A DNA stretch of 64,000 nucleotides from contig CANHCY010000006.1 in NCBI GenBank assembly GCA_947459295.1, forward strand, positions 17,678 to 81,677, read 5' to 3'. Below are positions 1-8,899 of the stretch, one piece after another. The notes beneath the pieces were generated by a model. It was not told the origin of the DNA, ran no database searches, and worked only from the letters and a program-made list of their open reading frames with translations. The stretch comes from Chitinophagaceae bacterium. GTDB taxonomy: Bacteria; Bacteroidota; Bacteroidia; Chitinophagales; Chitinophagaceae. Every line of letters begins with the position of its first letter. Position 1 is the stretch's first letter. The position numbers and the translations under genes were made by a program.

Positions 1-2380
1 TGGTATTGATGATGTTTGTGTTTAACTGAACTTCAAAACCTTTTTTATCAATACGTGCAGCATTGATGTTTTTACCCGTAAATCCTGATGCACCAGAAAC
101 AGATACGTTTACAGGTTGCTTGTCATTGATTTCTTCGAAGTAAGTAAGGTTAACATTTAATTTATTAAATAATTTAATGTCGATACCTGCTTCTTTGGTT
201 GAAATTAATGAACCTTTTAATTCAGGATCAATTAACGCATCCGGCGTTCCCATTAATGCGTTACCATTCCACTGGTTAGCACCTAAACCATAGTTAAGTG
301 CAAATGCATAAGCACCTAATAATTGTGGTTTGTTACCCCAGCTCGCAAAGAATTTTAAGTTATTAATATAAGTAGGCATTTTTACCAACTCAGACATAAT
401 AAACGCAGTACCTACCGAAGGATAAAAAATGTTAGCACCTTTTTGTAGCACAGAAGCATAGTCGCTTCTAGCTGTAAGGTCTAATGAGATCCACTCTTTG
501 TAACCAACGTTTGCGGTACCAAAAATAGACCTGAACTCAGATTCGTTTCTAGAACTAGAATAAGAAACTGGGTTAATAGAGTTACTTAAAGTATATAAGC
601 CAGGAATCACCAAACCGTTATTGGTATTGGTACCCATGCTAAATCCTTTGTTGTTTCTCAAAGAATAACCAGCAGTCGAATTCACTGCAAACTGACCAAA
701 CTTATTCGTATACGTACCAATTAATTCATAGTTATTTTCTGAAGAACTAGAAGAACTTACACCATAGTAAGCAAGGTCTCCAGTTTGTGTACCAGAGTTT
801 TGCATTTCAGAAGGTGTAATTGATTCACTAGTAGCAGAAATTTGGTTTCTACGAACGTTACCTGTTAGTTTGAAGTGGTTGTTAAATTTATAACTAAGTG
901 AAACGTTACCCACTAAACGATTTGTTTTTGATACTGGGTTAATCCATTCAAAAGCTTTGTAAGGATTATACCAGTAGTTACCAGCATAAAAATTACGAGG
1001 ACCAGCAGCACCCGCTAAATAAGTAGATGGGTTGTTGTGATTCCAACTTCCAAAATATCCTTCTGGAGATTTAACATCTTTTAATTCCTTCATGATTTTC
1101 ATATCCAAATCACGGTGGAACCATTGGTTAAAGCTACCAGATGAGTTATTTGCATAACCGTCATCAAATTGACCATTAACAGTGTTGAACACATAGTTTA
1201 TGTTTGTTTCTAAAGTAAACTTGTTAAAAGTAGACTTATTGGTAAAAAATAAAGTATGCTTGTCCTGCTTAGAGTTTGGTAATAAACCTTTGATATTTTG
1301 GTTGGTATAAGAAACCCTGGTACTACTATTTTCACCCGTTTTAAAGAAACTTAAATTACTGTTACTTGAAGTACCTGTATTCCAGAAATCTCTAATATTA
1401 TTTGGCTGTGGCGTTAAAGATGCCGTTTTAAAAGAATACTTAGTACCAGGGTACCAAGCATACCAAGGAATATATTCTTGACCTGTCATTCTAGGACCCC
1501 AGCTAGCATCATCAGAATAGTCGTGATAATACTTGCCGTCTAAGGCTTTCCATGTATCAGGCATTCCTGTTTGCCATGCAAACTTTTCGTAAGTACCATC
1601 GCCACCAGCATATAAATTTTGGTATTCTGGTAAACGGTACACGACGTCTGCAGTAAATGACTGTGTGAATTCAATGCCTACTCCTTTTTTAGAACCACCT
1701 TTTTTAGTGGTAATAACAATAGCACCAGAAGAAGCACGATCACCAAAAAGGGCAGTTGCGTTAGCTCCTTTTAATACCGTAATACTCTCAATATCTTGAG
1801 GGTTAATATCAGAAGAGTTCATTGGTGTACCATCTATAACATAAAGTGCAGAAGAACCACCAATAGAACCTTCACCACGTAAACGCACGCTACTGTTTCT
1901 ACCCAGCGCAACGTTTGATTCGTCACGAAGTTGTAAACCAGCAACCTTACCACCTAGGGCAGCATTTAAATTGGGTTGAACTACTGTGTTTAATTTTTCT
2001 CCAGAAACCACTTGTACACTGTACGGTGTTTTCTTAGAACTTTGTTTTAAACCAAAGGCGTTTGTTACAACTACCTCTTTCAAGTTTTCCGCAGCACTTG
2101 GTAATACAATGCTTAACGGTTTACCTGTAATATCTACTGTTACGCTTTTAAAGCCAACACTAGAAACGGTCAGTTTTTTGGCACTACCTACTGTTTTGAT
2201 AGAGAAACTACCATCAGCGTCGGTTAATGCTGTAACTTTTGAACCCTCTAATTTAACGGTTGCAAATGGAACCGCTGCTCCATTTTCATCAACAACCTTT
2301 CCGCTTGTACCAGCAGTTTGTGCCAGCAAAGCAAACCCGGAAAATATCACGATTAGTAGTGATAGAGCTAATTTTTTCAT
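1..2380 (-). CDS. SusC/RagA-family TonB-dependent outer-membrane receptor, C-terminus cut off by window edge
   Basis: The first 793 residues of a SusC-type receptor that imports a bound ligand across the outer membrane using TonB energy; the rest of the beta-barrel lies past the left edge. The start codon at 2380 opens a signal peptide (MKKLALSLLIVIFSGFALL, cleavage likely after the following AQ). Residues about 24-105 form a CarboxypepD_reg-like domain, followed by the TonB plug at about 115-225 with the family-typical stretch ALFGDRASSGAIVITTKKG. The remainder is barrel rich in Tyr, Asn, Phe and Trp. A SusD partner would normally follow downstream, which is outside the window, so ligand and partner cannot be judged. 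It lies head-to-tail behind a second SusC/SusD operon but is separated from it by a terminator, so it probably has its own promoter. Family assignment is secure; substrate is unknown. Confidence 0.93.
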   Translation of the reverse strand, partial: MKKLALSLLIVIFSGFALLAQTAGTSGKVVDENGAAVPFATVKLEGSKVTALTDADGSFSIKTVGSAKKLTVSSVGFKSVTVDITGKPLSIVLPSAAENLKEVVVTNAFGLKQSSKKTPYSVQVVSGEKLNTVVQPNLNAALGGKVAGLQLRDESNVALGRNSSVRLRGEGSIGGSSALYVIDGTPMNSSDINPQDIESITVLKGANATALFGDRASSGAIVITTKKGGSKKGVGIEFTQSFTADVVYRLPEYQNLYAGGDGTYEKFAWQTGMPDTWKALDGKYYHDYSDDASWGPRMTGQEYIPWYAWYPGTKYSFKTASLTPQPNNIRDFWNTGTSSNSNLSFFKTGENSSTRVSYTNQNIKGLLPNSKQDKHTLFFTNKSTFNKFTLETNINYVFNTVNGQFDDGYANNSSGSFNQWFHRDLDMKIMKELKDVKSPEGYFGSWNHNNPSTYLAGAAGPRNFYAGNYWYNPYKAFEWINPVSKTNRLVGNVSLSYKFNNHFKLTGNVRRNQISATSESITPSEMQNSGTQTGDLAYYGVSSSSSSENNYELIGTYTNKFGQFAVNSTAGYSLRNNKGFSMGTNTNNGLVIPGLYTLSNSINPVSYSSSRNESEFRSIFGTANVGYKEWISLDLTARSDYASVLQKGANIFYPSVGTAFIMSELVKMPTYINNLKFFASWGNKPQLLGAYAFALNYGLGANQWNGNALMGTPDALIDPELKGSLISTKEAGIDIKLFNKLNVNLTYFEEINDKQPVNVSVSGASGFTGKNINAARIDKKGFEVQLNTNIINT

Positions 2381-2406
2381 CAACGAATTAGTTTTGTGAA
2401 TCCCTA

Positions 2407-2425
2407 AGTTAACAATTTGTTAACT
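2407..2425. promoter_or_regulatory. Perfect palindrome in the leader of the first SusC gene (possible operator)
   Basis: AGTTAACAA-T-TTGTTAACT is a perfect inverted repeat with 9-base arms and a one-base centre, 26 bases upstream of the receptor start codon. Read in the gene's direction it runs into TTAACTTAGG, in which TAACTTAG is a one-mismatch match to the Bacteroidota -7 element TAnnTTTG. A closely related palindrome occurs upstream of the second SusC gene. Operator function is inference. Confidence 0.4.
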
Positions 2426-2512
2426 AATGAATGTAAGTTTAGCTTAATTTTTTTCTATTTTATTCAAATTTATTTACTTATGCTTAATTTTCAGCTAATT
2501 ATGGCCATTTTG

Positions 2513-2550
2513 GGCAAAAAAAAGCGGCCCCGATTTATCGGGGCCGCTTT
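2513..2550 (-). terminator. Intrinsic terminator after the SusC-SusD operon
   Basis: Bases 2521-2534 (AAAGCGGCCCCGAT) pair perfectly with 2537-2550 (ATCGGGGCCGCTTT). On the minus strand the hairpin is followed by eight T residues (plus-strand A run at 2516-2523, partly shared with the stem). It lies 23 bases after the susD stop codon, so it ends the SusC-SusD transcript before the next SusC gene. Confidence 0.9.
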
Positions 2551-2573
2551 ACTATTATTAAGCTAGAAATTAA

Positions 2574-4061
2574 TTATCTCCAACCTTTATTAGATGTGTT
2601 TACACCATCAAGTCTTGTTGGACCACCAAAAGTGTAAAACGGTAAGCTTTCAGCTAAAGTTTCTAAAGTTTTAGCTGGAACTGGCCAATGTAAAGGTGTA
2701 CCTGCTTGTAGTAGGTCACGCTTTCTCATTTCATAGAACTGTAAACCAGCACCAGAAACATATAATTCAATATGTCTTTCTGCGTGGATAGCAGCTCTAA
2801 TAGCAGCTAGGTCAGCAGCAACATCAGGTAAGCCACCACGTGTTTTACGTGTACCAGCATTGATAATTGCAGCAGCACCCGCTAAATCGCCAGTGTAAGC
2901 TCTAGCTTCTGCACGATATAAATCGTTTTCAGCTTTCATAAATTCTGGTAATGGACCTTCACCTAAAGCGTAGATACCATCGTATCTGCTATGACGGTAA
3001 ATAGACCAGTGGTAGTAACCACGAACCGCTTGTAACCAGTTTGATGGTACATATTCAAAGTCTGTAGCTAAACGCTTATCAGCATTTGCATTGGTAGACT
3101 TTAAAGGTGTTGGGAATGTTGCATCATCTTTCCAATGAGCAGCAATATTTGGATCTAACTTGTTAACTACATACATGTCAGTAATACCCCAACCTGGATA
3201 GGTTAAATAATCACCAGCTTCTGCGTACCATCTGTTGTAACCATCGTTTACAACATTAAAGTCAGCAGTTACACCTGCATCAGCAGCAGTTTTAACAGCA
3301 GCCCAATTAACAGCAGCAAGTTCTGTTGCGTTACGTGGCGTGTTTGATAAAATACGTGCGATGTATGAGTTAGCCATTGCTCTTAATGTAGTATTAGATA
3401 CTGGAGCAGCGGTACCCATCCATGTGCTAGGCACAGAAAATGAGCTTGCAGATAATGCAATTGCTTCGTTTAAGTATCCAATAGCCGCATCAGCAACTAC
3501 TTTGTAAGGTTTTGCATCAGATAATTTAGCACCAGGGATGGTTGTTTTTTCATCCACAATAAACGCTTTGTCAAAGTTTAACGCAAGCACGCCATAAGCG
3601 ATACCCATGCTAAAACGACTATACGCTTTAACTAAATTGTCATCAGCACCATTCACACCAATTTTAACACCACCGTTCATTGCTTTGATAACGTTAGATG
3701 CGGTATTGATTACCGAATACATTTTATCAAAAGCATGCTTAGTAGTTGCTTGATATGGATAGTTAGGTGCGTTGTTCCACTCTCTACGAGGCTCCCAAGA
3801 CATATCACGCATTGCTTGGTTACCCCAAGAGCATGAAACGTTATCAGCAGCAGTTGTCATAAACATGGTCATACCGCTAAAACTTTGCGTACCAGAATAG
3901 TAAGCATTAAATAAACCACTGGCTACGTTGTAAACGTCATCGCCACTAGCGTATACTTTCTTAAAATCAGGTTGGTTGTCATTTTGTACATCAAGCGTTT
4001 TTTTACATGACGCAAAACTCAAAACCCCAATTGAAAGAAATAATAAAAATTTATTTTTCAT
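2574..4061 (-). CDS. SusD/RagB-family nutrient-binding outer-membrane lipoprotein
   Basis: A 495-residue SusD-like protein, the surface lid that captures ligand for the SusC channel. The N-terminus is a lipoprotein signal with lipobox FAS-C, making Cys19 the lipidated residue. The body has the alpha-helical TPR-like SusD layout: an N-terminal half with a conserved DxxW-type region (about residues 60-110), a central variable region, and a C-terminal RagB/SusD domain with 'ENDLYRAEARAYTGD' and 'IHAERHIELYVSGAGLQFYEMRKRD' split over residues of about 380-450. Length is normal for the family. It starts 20 bases after the SusC stop and is followed by a strong terminator, so the two form a simple two-gene operon. 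No glycoside hydrolase, sulfatase or peptidase accompanies them, so the ligand could be a glycan, peptide or other compound. Confidence 0.95.
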   Translation of the reverse strand: MKNKFLLFLSIGVLSFASCKKTLDVQNDNQPDFKKVYASGDDVYNVASGLFNAYYSGTQSFSGMTMFMTTAADNVSCSWGNQAMRDMSWEPRREWNNAPNYPYQATTKHAFDKMYSVINTASNVIKAMNGGVKIGVNGADDNLVKAYSRFSMGIAYGVLALNFDKAFIVDEKTTIPGAKLSDAKPYKVVADAAIGYLNEAIALSASSFSVPSTWMGTAAPVSNTTLRAMANSYIARILSNTPRNATELAAVNWAAVKTAADAGVTADFNVVNDGYNRWYAEAGDYLTYPGWGITDMYVVNKLDPNIAAHWKDDATFPTPLKSTNANADKRLATDFEYVPSNWLQAVRGYYHWSIYRHSRYDGIYALGEGPLPEFMKAENDLYRAEARAYTGDLAGAAAIINAGTRKTRGGLPDVAADLAAIRAAIHAERHIELYVSGAGLQFYEMRKRDLLQAGTPLHWPVPAKTLETLAESLPFYTFGGPTRLDGVNTSNKGWR

Positions 4062-4081
4062 GTTGTTTGGTTTTCTATTGT

Positions 4082-7000
4082 TTAGAAATCAAATGATAAA
4101 GAGAAAGCAACGTTTCTGTAGTTAGGGTATGAACCAGTGTCGTCAAATGGACTTCTGATTGAACCAACTTCAGGATCGTAACCAGTGTACTTTGTAAAAG
4201 TTAATAAGTTACGTCCAATGATTCTTGCATTCATTGTTTTAACAACTTTGCTTAAACCTGGAAGTGCACTTCCTTTTACAGTGTAGCCAATAGCGAATTC
4301 TCTTAATTTAACAAAAGATGCATCTTCTACCCAATAGCTGTTATTGGTATTTACATCATAAAACGCTTGGTAGTAGTCGTAAGCTTTCTTTTCAGAAGCA
4401 GCTTTACCGCCCATATCCATGATACCATTTCTGTTATCACGTGTTAACCACTGAGATTTTCTGTTGTAAACATCGCCACCGCTCTTGATATCAAATAAGA
4501 AGTAGAGTGTAAAGTTTTTGTAAGAAATGTTGTTGCTGATACCCATTGTGAAATCAGGTAAACCAGAACCCATTTTAACAAACGCTAAAGCACCAGTAGC
4601 ATCGTTTAATTTAACAGGCTTTTCATTTAAAGTACCTTGAGAACCTTTAGGAACAACATAACCTTCGTTGTTAACTTCATAATCAGCAATTGATTTACCA
4701 GCTGGTAATTGCTTGCTCATTTGGTCTAAAGATCTTACCCAATCGTAGCCATAAATAGCACCATAGGTTTCACCTTTTTTGATGAAGAATAATCCATCAG
4801 GACCAGATTGATATGAAGGCACTGGAAGTTCTGTAATAACTGTTCTCGTTTGACCAAAAACAACGTTTGTATTCCAAGAGAAGTTTTTAGTTTTTACCCA
4901 GTTTGCACCTAAAGTAATTTCTAAAGTTTTAGACTCTACAGTACCTGCATTTTGGAATTGAGAAGTAAAACCATCGTTTACGAAAGGAATAAGTGGCACG
5001 TTCAAGAACTGATCTTGAGTAACAGATTTTGCATAGTTCACTTGTAAGTTAAACTTCTTTAAGAAATCTACGTCGATACCAAATTCAGTTTCTGCAGTTT
5101 GAGAAGGTCTTAAGTTTTTGTTACCTTTTTGACCAGGAGAAGTTACACCATTAGAAATGTTGTAAGTTTCATACTGCCAGTTAAAGCCAGGACGTAAACC
5201 TGCAGTTCCGTGTGCTGCGCGTAATTTGAATTCGTCAACACCAGGAATTTTAATGTCTTCAGATAAACGGTATGCACCTGATACACGGTAGTAGCTAGCC
5301 CACTTTGCTTCAGAACCGAATAATGAAGAACCATCATAACGGTACATCGCATCTAATAAGTAGCGGTCTTTGTAATCAAGTGAAATAACACCAAAATAGT
5401 TTCTTGCTCTGATGGTTTGTCTTTGAGAACCTGCATCTCTGATGGTTGTAAAGTTTTCCATAGTAGGTAAATCTCTTACAGCAAATTGAGAAGAGTATAC
5501 TTCAAAATTCTCATAGAACTTATCCTCAAATAAATAAGACAACTTACCTTTTACGCTTAAGTCTTTGTATTTCTTAGGTGCAAGGTTTAAAGTTGCTTGG
5601 GTGTTCTGGTTCATGGTATGATCGAAGTACTTATAAAGGCTACCCTTTGTGTACGTGATACCATAAGCGTTTCCACCGCCACCACCAATAGTCCAAGTAT
5701 CAAATGGATTGTATGAAGTGTAGTGGTAGTTATTTGATTCGATGGTGTGAGATACATCCATGTTAGCCCACTTTGTAAACTTAAGGTTTGCAGAGTAGTT
5801 ACCAATCCATCTTTGAGATACATCGTCACGCTTATTTTTCCAAGTAGAATAAAAAGGGTTACGCTCGTTACTCCAATGGTTGTGACGTAAGTAGTATGGT
5901 TGACCATCTACTGGGTTTGACAAGTTTAAATCATTGTCTGGCTCAGCAAGTACAATGTTAAAGAAGATACCGCCACCATCACCAGGATACTGGGTTCTGG
6001 TATTGATAACCAAATTAGTTGCAGATAGTTTTAACCATGGTGCAATTTGGTGATCAAGGTTTAAACGGAAGTTTTGACGTGCATAACCATTGGTATTTTG
6101 AACGATACCAGTTTGCTTGTTGTTTTCGAAAGAAGCAAACATGTTTGTTTTTGCATAACGGCTAGACACAGCAACATAGTTGGTCATGTTTGTACCAGTA
6201 CCAAAAAACTCTTTTTGCAAATCTCTAGTAACACCAAATGGATTGTCTAGATAATGGTCTGCAGCAATTTTTCTTGAACCTACAATATTAGGGTTGTAAC
6301 CACCTGCATAGTTTGCTGGATAAGTTACACCTGCATACTTGGTGTAGGCTTTTTGAGTTGCATAATCAGATGCTAATTCAAAAGCATGGTTTTCTGCAAG
6401 GTCAATGTAGTTAGCGATTTGTTGGAAACCAACTTCATTTCTAACAGTAACCTTAGAAGAACCAATGTCTAATTTGTTACCTCTTTTAGAAACGATAGCG
6501 ATTACACCGTTTGCCGCTCTTGAACCATAAAGTGCAGATGCCGCAGCACCTCTTACCACTTCCATTGCTTCAATGTCGTCTACGTTGATATCAGCTAAAG
6601 AACCATCAAGGATAACACCATCCACTAAAATAAGTGGAGAAGAACCGATACCTAAGTTGTTGTCACCACGTAACAAGATGTCAACGCCAGCTCCTGGAGA
6701 ACCAGAACCCATGCTAACTCTTGCACCAGCAACTTTACCAACTAGTGCACCCGCTGCAGAAACAGCTGGAACAGCACTTAATCTTTCTTCACCTACTCTT
6801 GTTACAGATACGGTCATTTTTTTCTTTGATGTAGCACTCGCAACACCCGTTACAATCACTTCATCAAGCGCGCTTGTTGAAGGCTGAAGGGTAACTGTCA
6901 TTCCTTTAGCAGCTGTCACCTTTAAATCGGTGTAGCCAACATAAGAAACGGTAAGTGAAGCACCTACTGCTACTCTAATACTAAATTCACCGTTACCGCC

Positions 7001-7165
7001 AGTTAGTGCGCTAACGTTTCCAGATTTAACAGTTGCTCCTGAAAGAGCAGCGCCTGAATTAGATAGTACTTTACCATCTATAACAGTTTGCTGCGCTAAC
7101 GCATACTTACTAGATGTAAGCATGAGCACTGCAACCATGAAAAATAAAAATTTTCTCATTTGCAT
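4082..7165 (-). CDS. SusC/RagA-family TonB-dependent outer-membrane receptor
   Basis: A complete 1027-residue SusC-type receptor, partner of the SusD-like lipoprotein encoded just downstream. It has a signal peptide ending ...KYALAQQ, a CarboxypepD_reg-like domain at about residues 26-95, a short linker with EVIVTGVA (the usual SusC lead-in to the plug), a plug domain at about 115-235 containing ASALYGSRAANGVIAIVSKRG, and a C-terminal beta-barrel ending in aromatic-rich SFDF, as expected for an outer-membrane barrel. ATG at 7165 and ATG at 7159 (MRKFLFF) are both possible starts; either leaves a normal signal peptide. The upstream region carries repeated TTAACAATTG motifs similar to those of the other SusC gene. 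The transported ligand cannot be read from sequence. Confidence 0.96.
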   Translation of the reverse strand: MQMRKFLFFMVAVLMLTSSKYALAQQTVIDGKVLSNSGAALSGATVKSGNVSALTGGNGEFSIRVAVGASLTVSYVGYTDLKVTAAKGMTVTLQPSTSALDEVIVTGVASATSKKKMTVSVTRVGEERLSAVPAVSAAGALVGKVAGARVSMGSGSPGAGVDILLRGDNNLGIGSSPLILVDGVILDGSLADINVDDIEAMEVVRGAAASALYGSRAANGVIAIVSKRGNKLDIGSSKVTVRNEVGFQQIANYIDLAENHAFELASDYATQKAYTKYAGVTYPANYAGGYNPNIVGSRKIAADHYLDNPFGVTRDLQKEFFGTGTNMTNYVAVSSRYAKTNMFASFENNKQTGIVQNTNGYARQNFRLNLDHQIAPWLKLSATNLVINTRTQYPGDGGGIFFNIVLAEPDNDLNLSNPVDGQPYYLRHNHWSNERNPFYSTWKNKRDDVSQRWIGNYSANLKFTKWANMDVSHTIESNNYHYTSYNPFDTWTIGGGGGNAYGITYTKGSLYKYFDHTMNQNTQATLNLAPKKYKDLSVKGKLSYLFEDKFYENFEVYSSQFAVRDLPTMENFTTIRDAGSQRQTIRARNYFGVISLDYKDRYLLDAMYRYDGSSLFGSEAKWASYYRVSGAYRLSEDIKIPGVDEFKLRAAHGTAGLRPGFNWQYETYNISNGVTSPGQKGNKNLRPSQTAETEFGIDVDFLKKFNLQVNYAKSVTQDQFLNVPLIPFVNDGFTSQFQNAGTVESKTLEITLGANWVKTKNFSWNTNVVFGQTRTVITELPVPSYQSGPDGLFFIKKGETYGAIYGYDWVRSLDQMSKQLPAGKSIADYEVNNEGYVVPKGSQGTLNEKPVKLNDATGALAFVKMGSGLPDFTMGISNNISYKNFTLYFLFDIKSGGDVYNRKSQWLTRDNRNGIMDMGGKAASEKKAYDYYQAFYDVNTNNSYWVEDASFVKLREFAIGYTVKGSALPGLSKVVKTMNARIIGRNLLTFTKYTGYDPEVGSIRSPFDDTGSYPNYRNVAFSLSFDF

Positions 7166-7205
7166 ATTATTTGGTTAAAAAATAAGAACCTAAGTTAAGT
7201 AATAG

Positions 7206-7236
7206 TTAACAATTGTTAAAATTAATTTAACAATTG
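7206..7236. promoter_or_regulatory. Palindrome plus direct repeat upstream of the SusC-SusD operon
   Basis: TTAACAATTGTTAA at 7206-7219 is a perfect 14-base palindrome. Its first ten bases, TTAACAATTG, recur at 7227-7236, 21 bases (about two helical turns) further from the gene. On the gene side lies CCTAAGTTAA, also present in the first SusC leader. The arrangement suggests a regulator site or two same-face sites; this is inference from repeat structure. Confidence 0.4.
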
Positions 7237-7379
7237 AGTATATATCGCTCATTTTCAATGAATTATATACTAACGTGCGGTAGTTTTATTAAGTAAAACT
7301 TGAATTTTTTTTCGACCAAGCGGCAATATGAAAGGATGAATGGTAAAAAATTAATGCGTTTTTGAGCATCATTTTCAGG

Positions 7380-7387
7380 TACTTTTG
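7380..7387 (+). promoter_or_regulatory. Bacteroidota -7 promoter element for folD
   Basis: TACTTTTG matches the Bacteroidota primary-sigma element TAnnTTTG. A TTTG at 7361-7364 could serve as the -33 element, although the 15-base spacer is short. The element ends only four bases before the folD ATG at 7392, so the transcript would be leaderless or nearly so. Confidence 0.65.
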
Positions 7388-7391
7388 CAGC

Positions 7392-8267
7392 ATGTTAGTA
7401 CTCGACGGAAAAATTGCGGCGGCAGCTGTAAAAGCATCATTACAAGCGCAAACAGCAGCACTTGCTGCGAGTGGTAAAAGAGCGCCTCATTTAGCGGCGA
7501 TATTAGTGGGTAATAATGGTGCCAGCGAAACCTATGTAGCCAGCAAGGTTAAAAATTGTGAAGAAACAGGCTTTATTTCATCACTTATTCGCCTCGACGA
7601 AAAAGTGTCTGAAGAAATCCTATTAGAAACGATACAAAAGTTAAACAACGACAATACGGTAGATGGAATATTAGTGCAACTTCCTTTACCCAAACATATC
7701 AGTGATCAAAAAGTAATTGAAGCCATCGATCCTAAAAAAGACGTGGATGGTTTTCATCCAGTAAACGTTGGGAAATTAGTACAAGGGCTCGAAACCTTTA
7801 TTCCAGCTACCCCTTATGGTATCATGTTATTACTAGAACATTTTAATATTGATACCAAAGGCAAACACGCTGTAGTGGTTGGCCGTAGTAATATTGTGGG
7901 GCGTCCTATGAGTATTTTATTAAGTAGCAACGTCAACAAAGGCAATTGCACGGTTACCATTTGTCATTCACATACACCAAACATCGAATCGTTTTGCAAA
8001 GACGCCGACATTCTTGTTGCCGCACTTGGTAAGCCCGGTTTTATTACCGCTAACATGGTAAAGCCAGGGGCAGTTATTATTGACGTAGGTATTACAAGAG
8101 TAGCGGATGCCACCACAAAAAGTGGATTTAGAATTAAAGGGGACGTAGCCTATAACGAAGTAGCAGCTGTAGCCAGCGCTATTACGCCGGTTCCAGGTGG
8201 CGTAGGACTTATGACCATTGCAGGACTTCTAAAAAATACCATGCAAGCTTATTTACAGCACGCTTAA
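7392..8267 (+). CDS. folD: Bifunctional methylenetetrahydrofolate dehydrogenase / methenyltetrahydrofolate cyclohydrolase
   Basis: FolD interconverts 5,10-methylene- and 10-formyl-tetrahydrofolate using NADP+, supplying one-carbon units for purine and formyl-Met synthesis. The 291-residue length is normal. Visible signatures are the catalytic region YVASKVKNCEETG with the FolD lysine (YVxxK), the substrate segment VDGILVQLPLPKH, DVDGFHPVNVGKL, and the nucleotide-binding GRSNIVGRPMS followed by PVPGGVGLMTIAGLLKNT near the end. I place the start at the ATG at 7392 (MLVLDGK) rather than a codon 30 bases upstream, because the FolD fold starts there and the promoter element TACTTTTG would lie inside the longer reading. 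It is followed within eight bases by queE and then a PorE-like gene, a likely three-gene operon. Confidence 0.97.
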   Translation: MLVLDGKIAAAAVKASLQAQTAALAASGKRAPHLAAILVGNNGASETYVASKVKNCEETGFISSLIRLDEKVSEEILLETIQKLNNDNTVDGILVQLPLPKHISDQKVIEAIDPKKDVDGFHPVNVGKLVQGLETFIPATPYGIMLLLEHFNIDTKGKHAVVVGRSNIVGRPMSILLSSNVNKGNCTVTICHSHTPNIESFCKDADILVAALGKPGFITANMVKPGAVIIDVGITRVADATTKSGFRIKGDVAYNEVAAVASAITPVPGGVGLMTIAGLLKNTMQAYLQHA

Positions 8268-8274
8268 TTAAACC

Positions 8275-8895
8275 ATGAATACCAAAGCAACCGCAGCAGA
8301 TCTGTTACCCGTGATGGAGTATTTTTATACCCTCCAAGGCGAAGGCTATCACCAAGGTAGAGCTGCTTATTTTATTAGACTAGGTGGTTGTGATGTAGGT
8401 TGTGTGTGGTGTGATGTAAAAGACAGTTGGGACGCAAGTAAACATCCTTTACAATCCGTAGAATTTTTAGTGTCAGAAGTTAAAAAAACACCCGCCAAAT
8501 TAGTCGTAATAACAGGTGGTGAACCACTGCTGCATCAATTAGATGCATTAACTGCAGCGCTTCAATTGGCGGGACTTGAAACCAATATTGAAACCTCTGG
8601 ATCCTCTCCACTTTCTGGAAGCTGGAATTGGATTTGCTTATCGCCTAAAAAATTTAAAGCACCCTTACCTGAAGTGGTACAAGTAGCACATGAATTAAAA
8701 GTGGTAATCTTTAACAAACACGATTTTGAATGGGCCGAAAGCTTTTTGGCAGAAGTGCCTGCTGCTTGCAAATTATACCTCCAACCAGAGTGGGAAAAAG
8801 CCTCAACAATGCTTCCACTCATAACGGAATATATTAAAGAAAACCCAAAATGGGAGCTGAGTGCCCAACTGCATAAGTATATTAATGTACCTTAA
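8275..8895 (+). CDS. queE: 7-carboxy-7-deazaguanine synthase (radical SAM)
   Basis: QueE rearranges 6-carboxy-5,6,7,8-tetrahydropterin to 7-carboxy-7-deazaguanine, the ring-contraction step of queuosine and other 7-deazapurine synthesis. At 206 residues it has the small radical-SAM core. The [4Fe-4S] ligands are Cys39, Cys43 and Cys46 in CDVGCVWC (CX3CX2C), preceded by the family-typical FYTLQGEGYHQGRAAYFIRL substrate segment. VVITGGEPLLH is the SAM-binding GGE motif, and the C-terminus contains KLYLQPEW. The queC, queD and queF partners are not in this window, so the deazapurine product (queuosine in tRNA or another use) cannot be decided locally. It lies seven bases after folD and four bases before the next gene. 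Confidence 0.95.
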   Translation: MNTKATAADLLPVMEYFYTLQGEGYHQGRAAYFIRLGGCDVGCVWCDVKDSWDASKHPLQSVEFLVSEVKKTPAKLVVITGGEPLLHQLDALTAALQLAGLETNIETSGSSPLSGSWNWICLSPKKFKAPLPEVVQVAHELKVVIFNKHDFEWAESFLAEVPAACKLYLQPEWEKASTMLPLITEYIKENPKWELSAQLHKYINVP

Positions 8896-8899
8896 TTGC

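Noticed and set aside
1986..2399. Open frame of 137 codons opposite the start of the first SusC gene
   Set aside because: It is antisense to a clear signal peptide and CarboxypepD_reg-like domain and has no features of its own.
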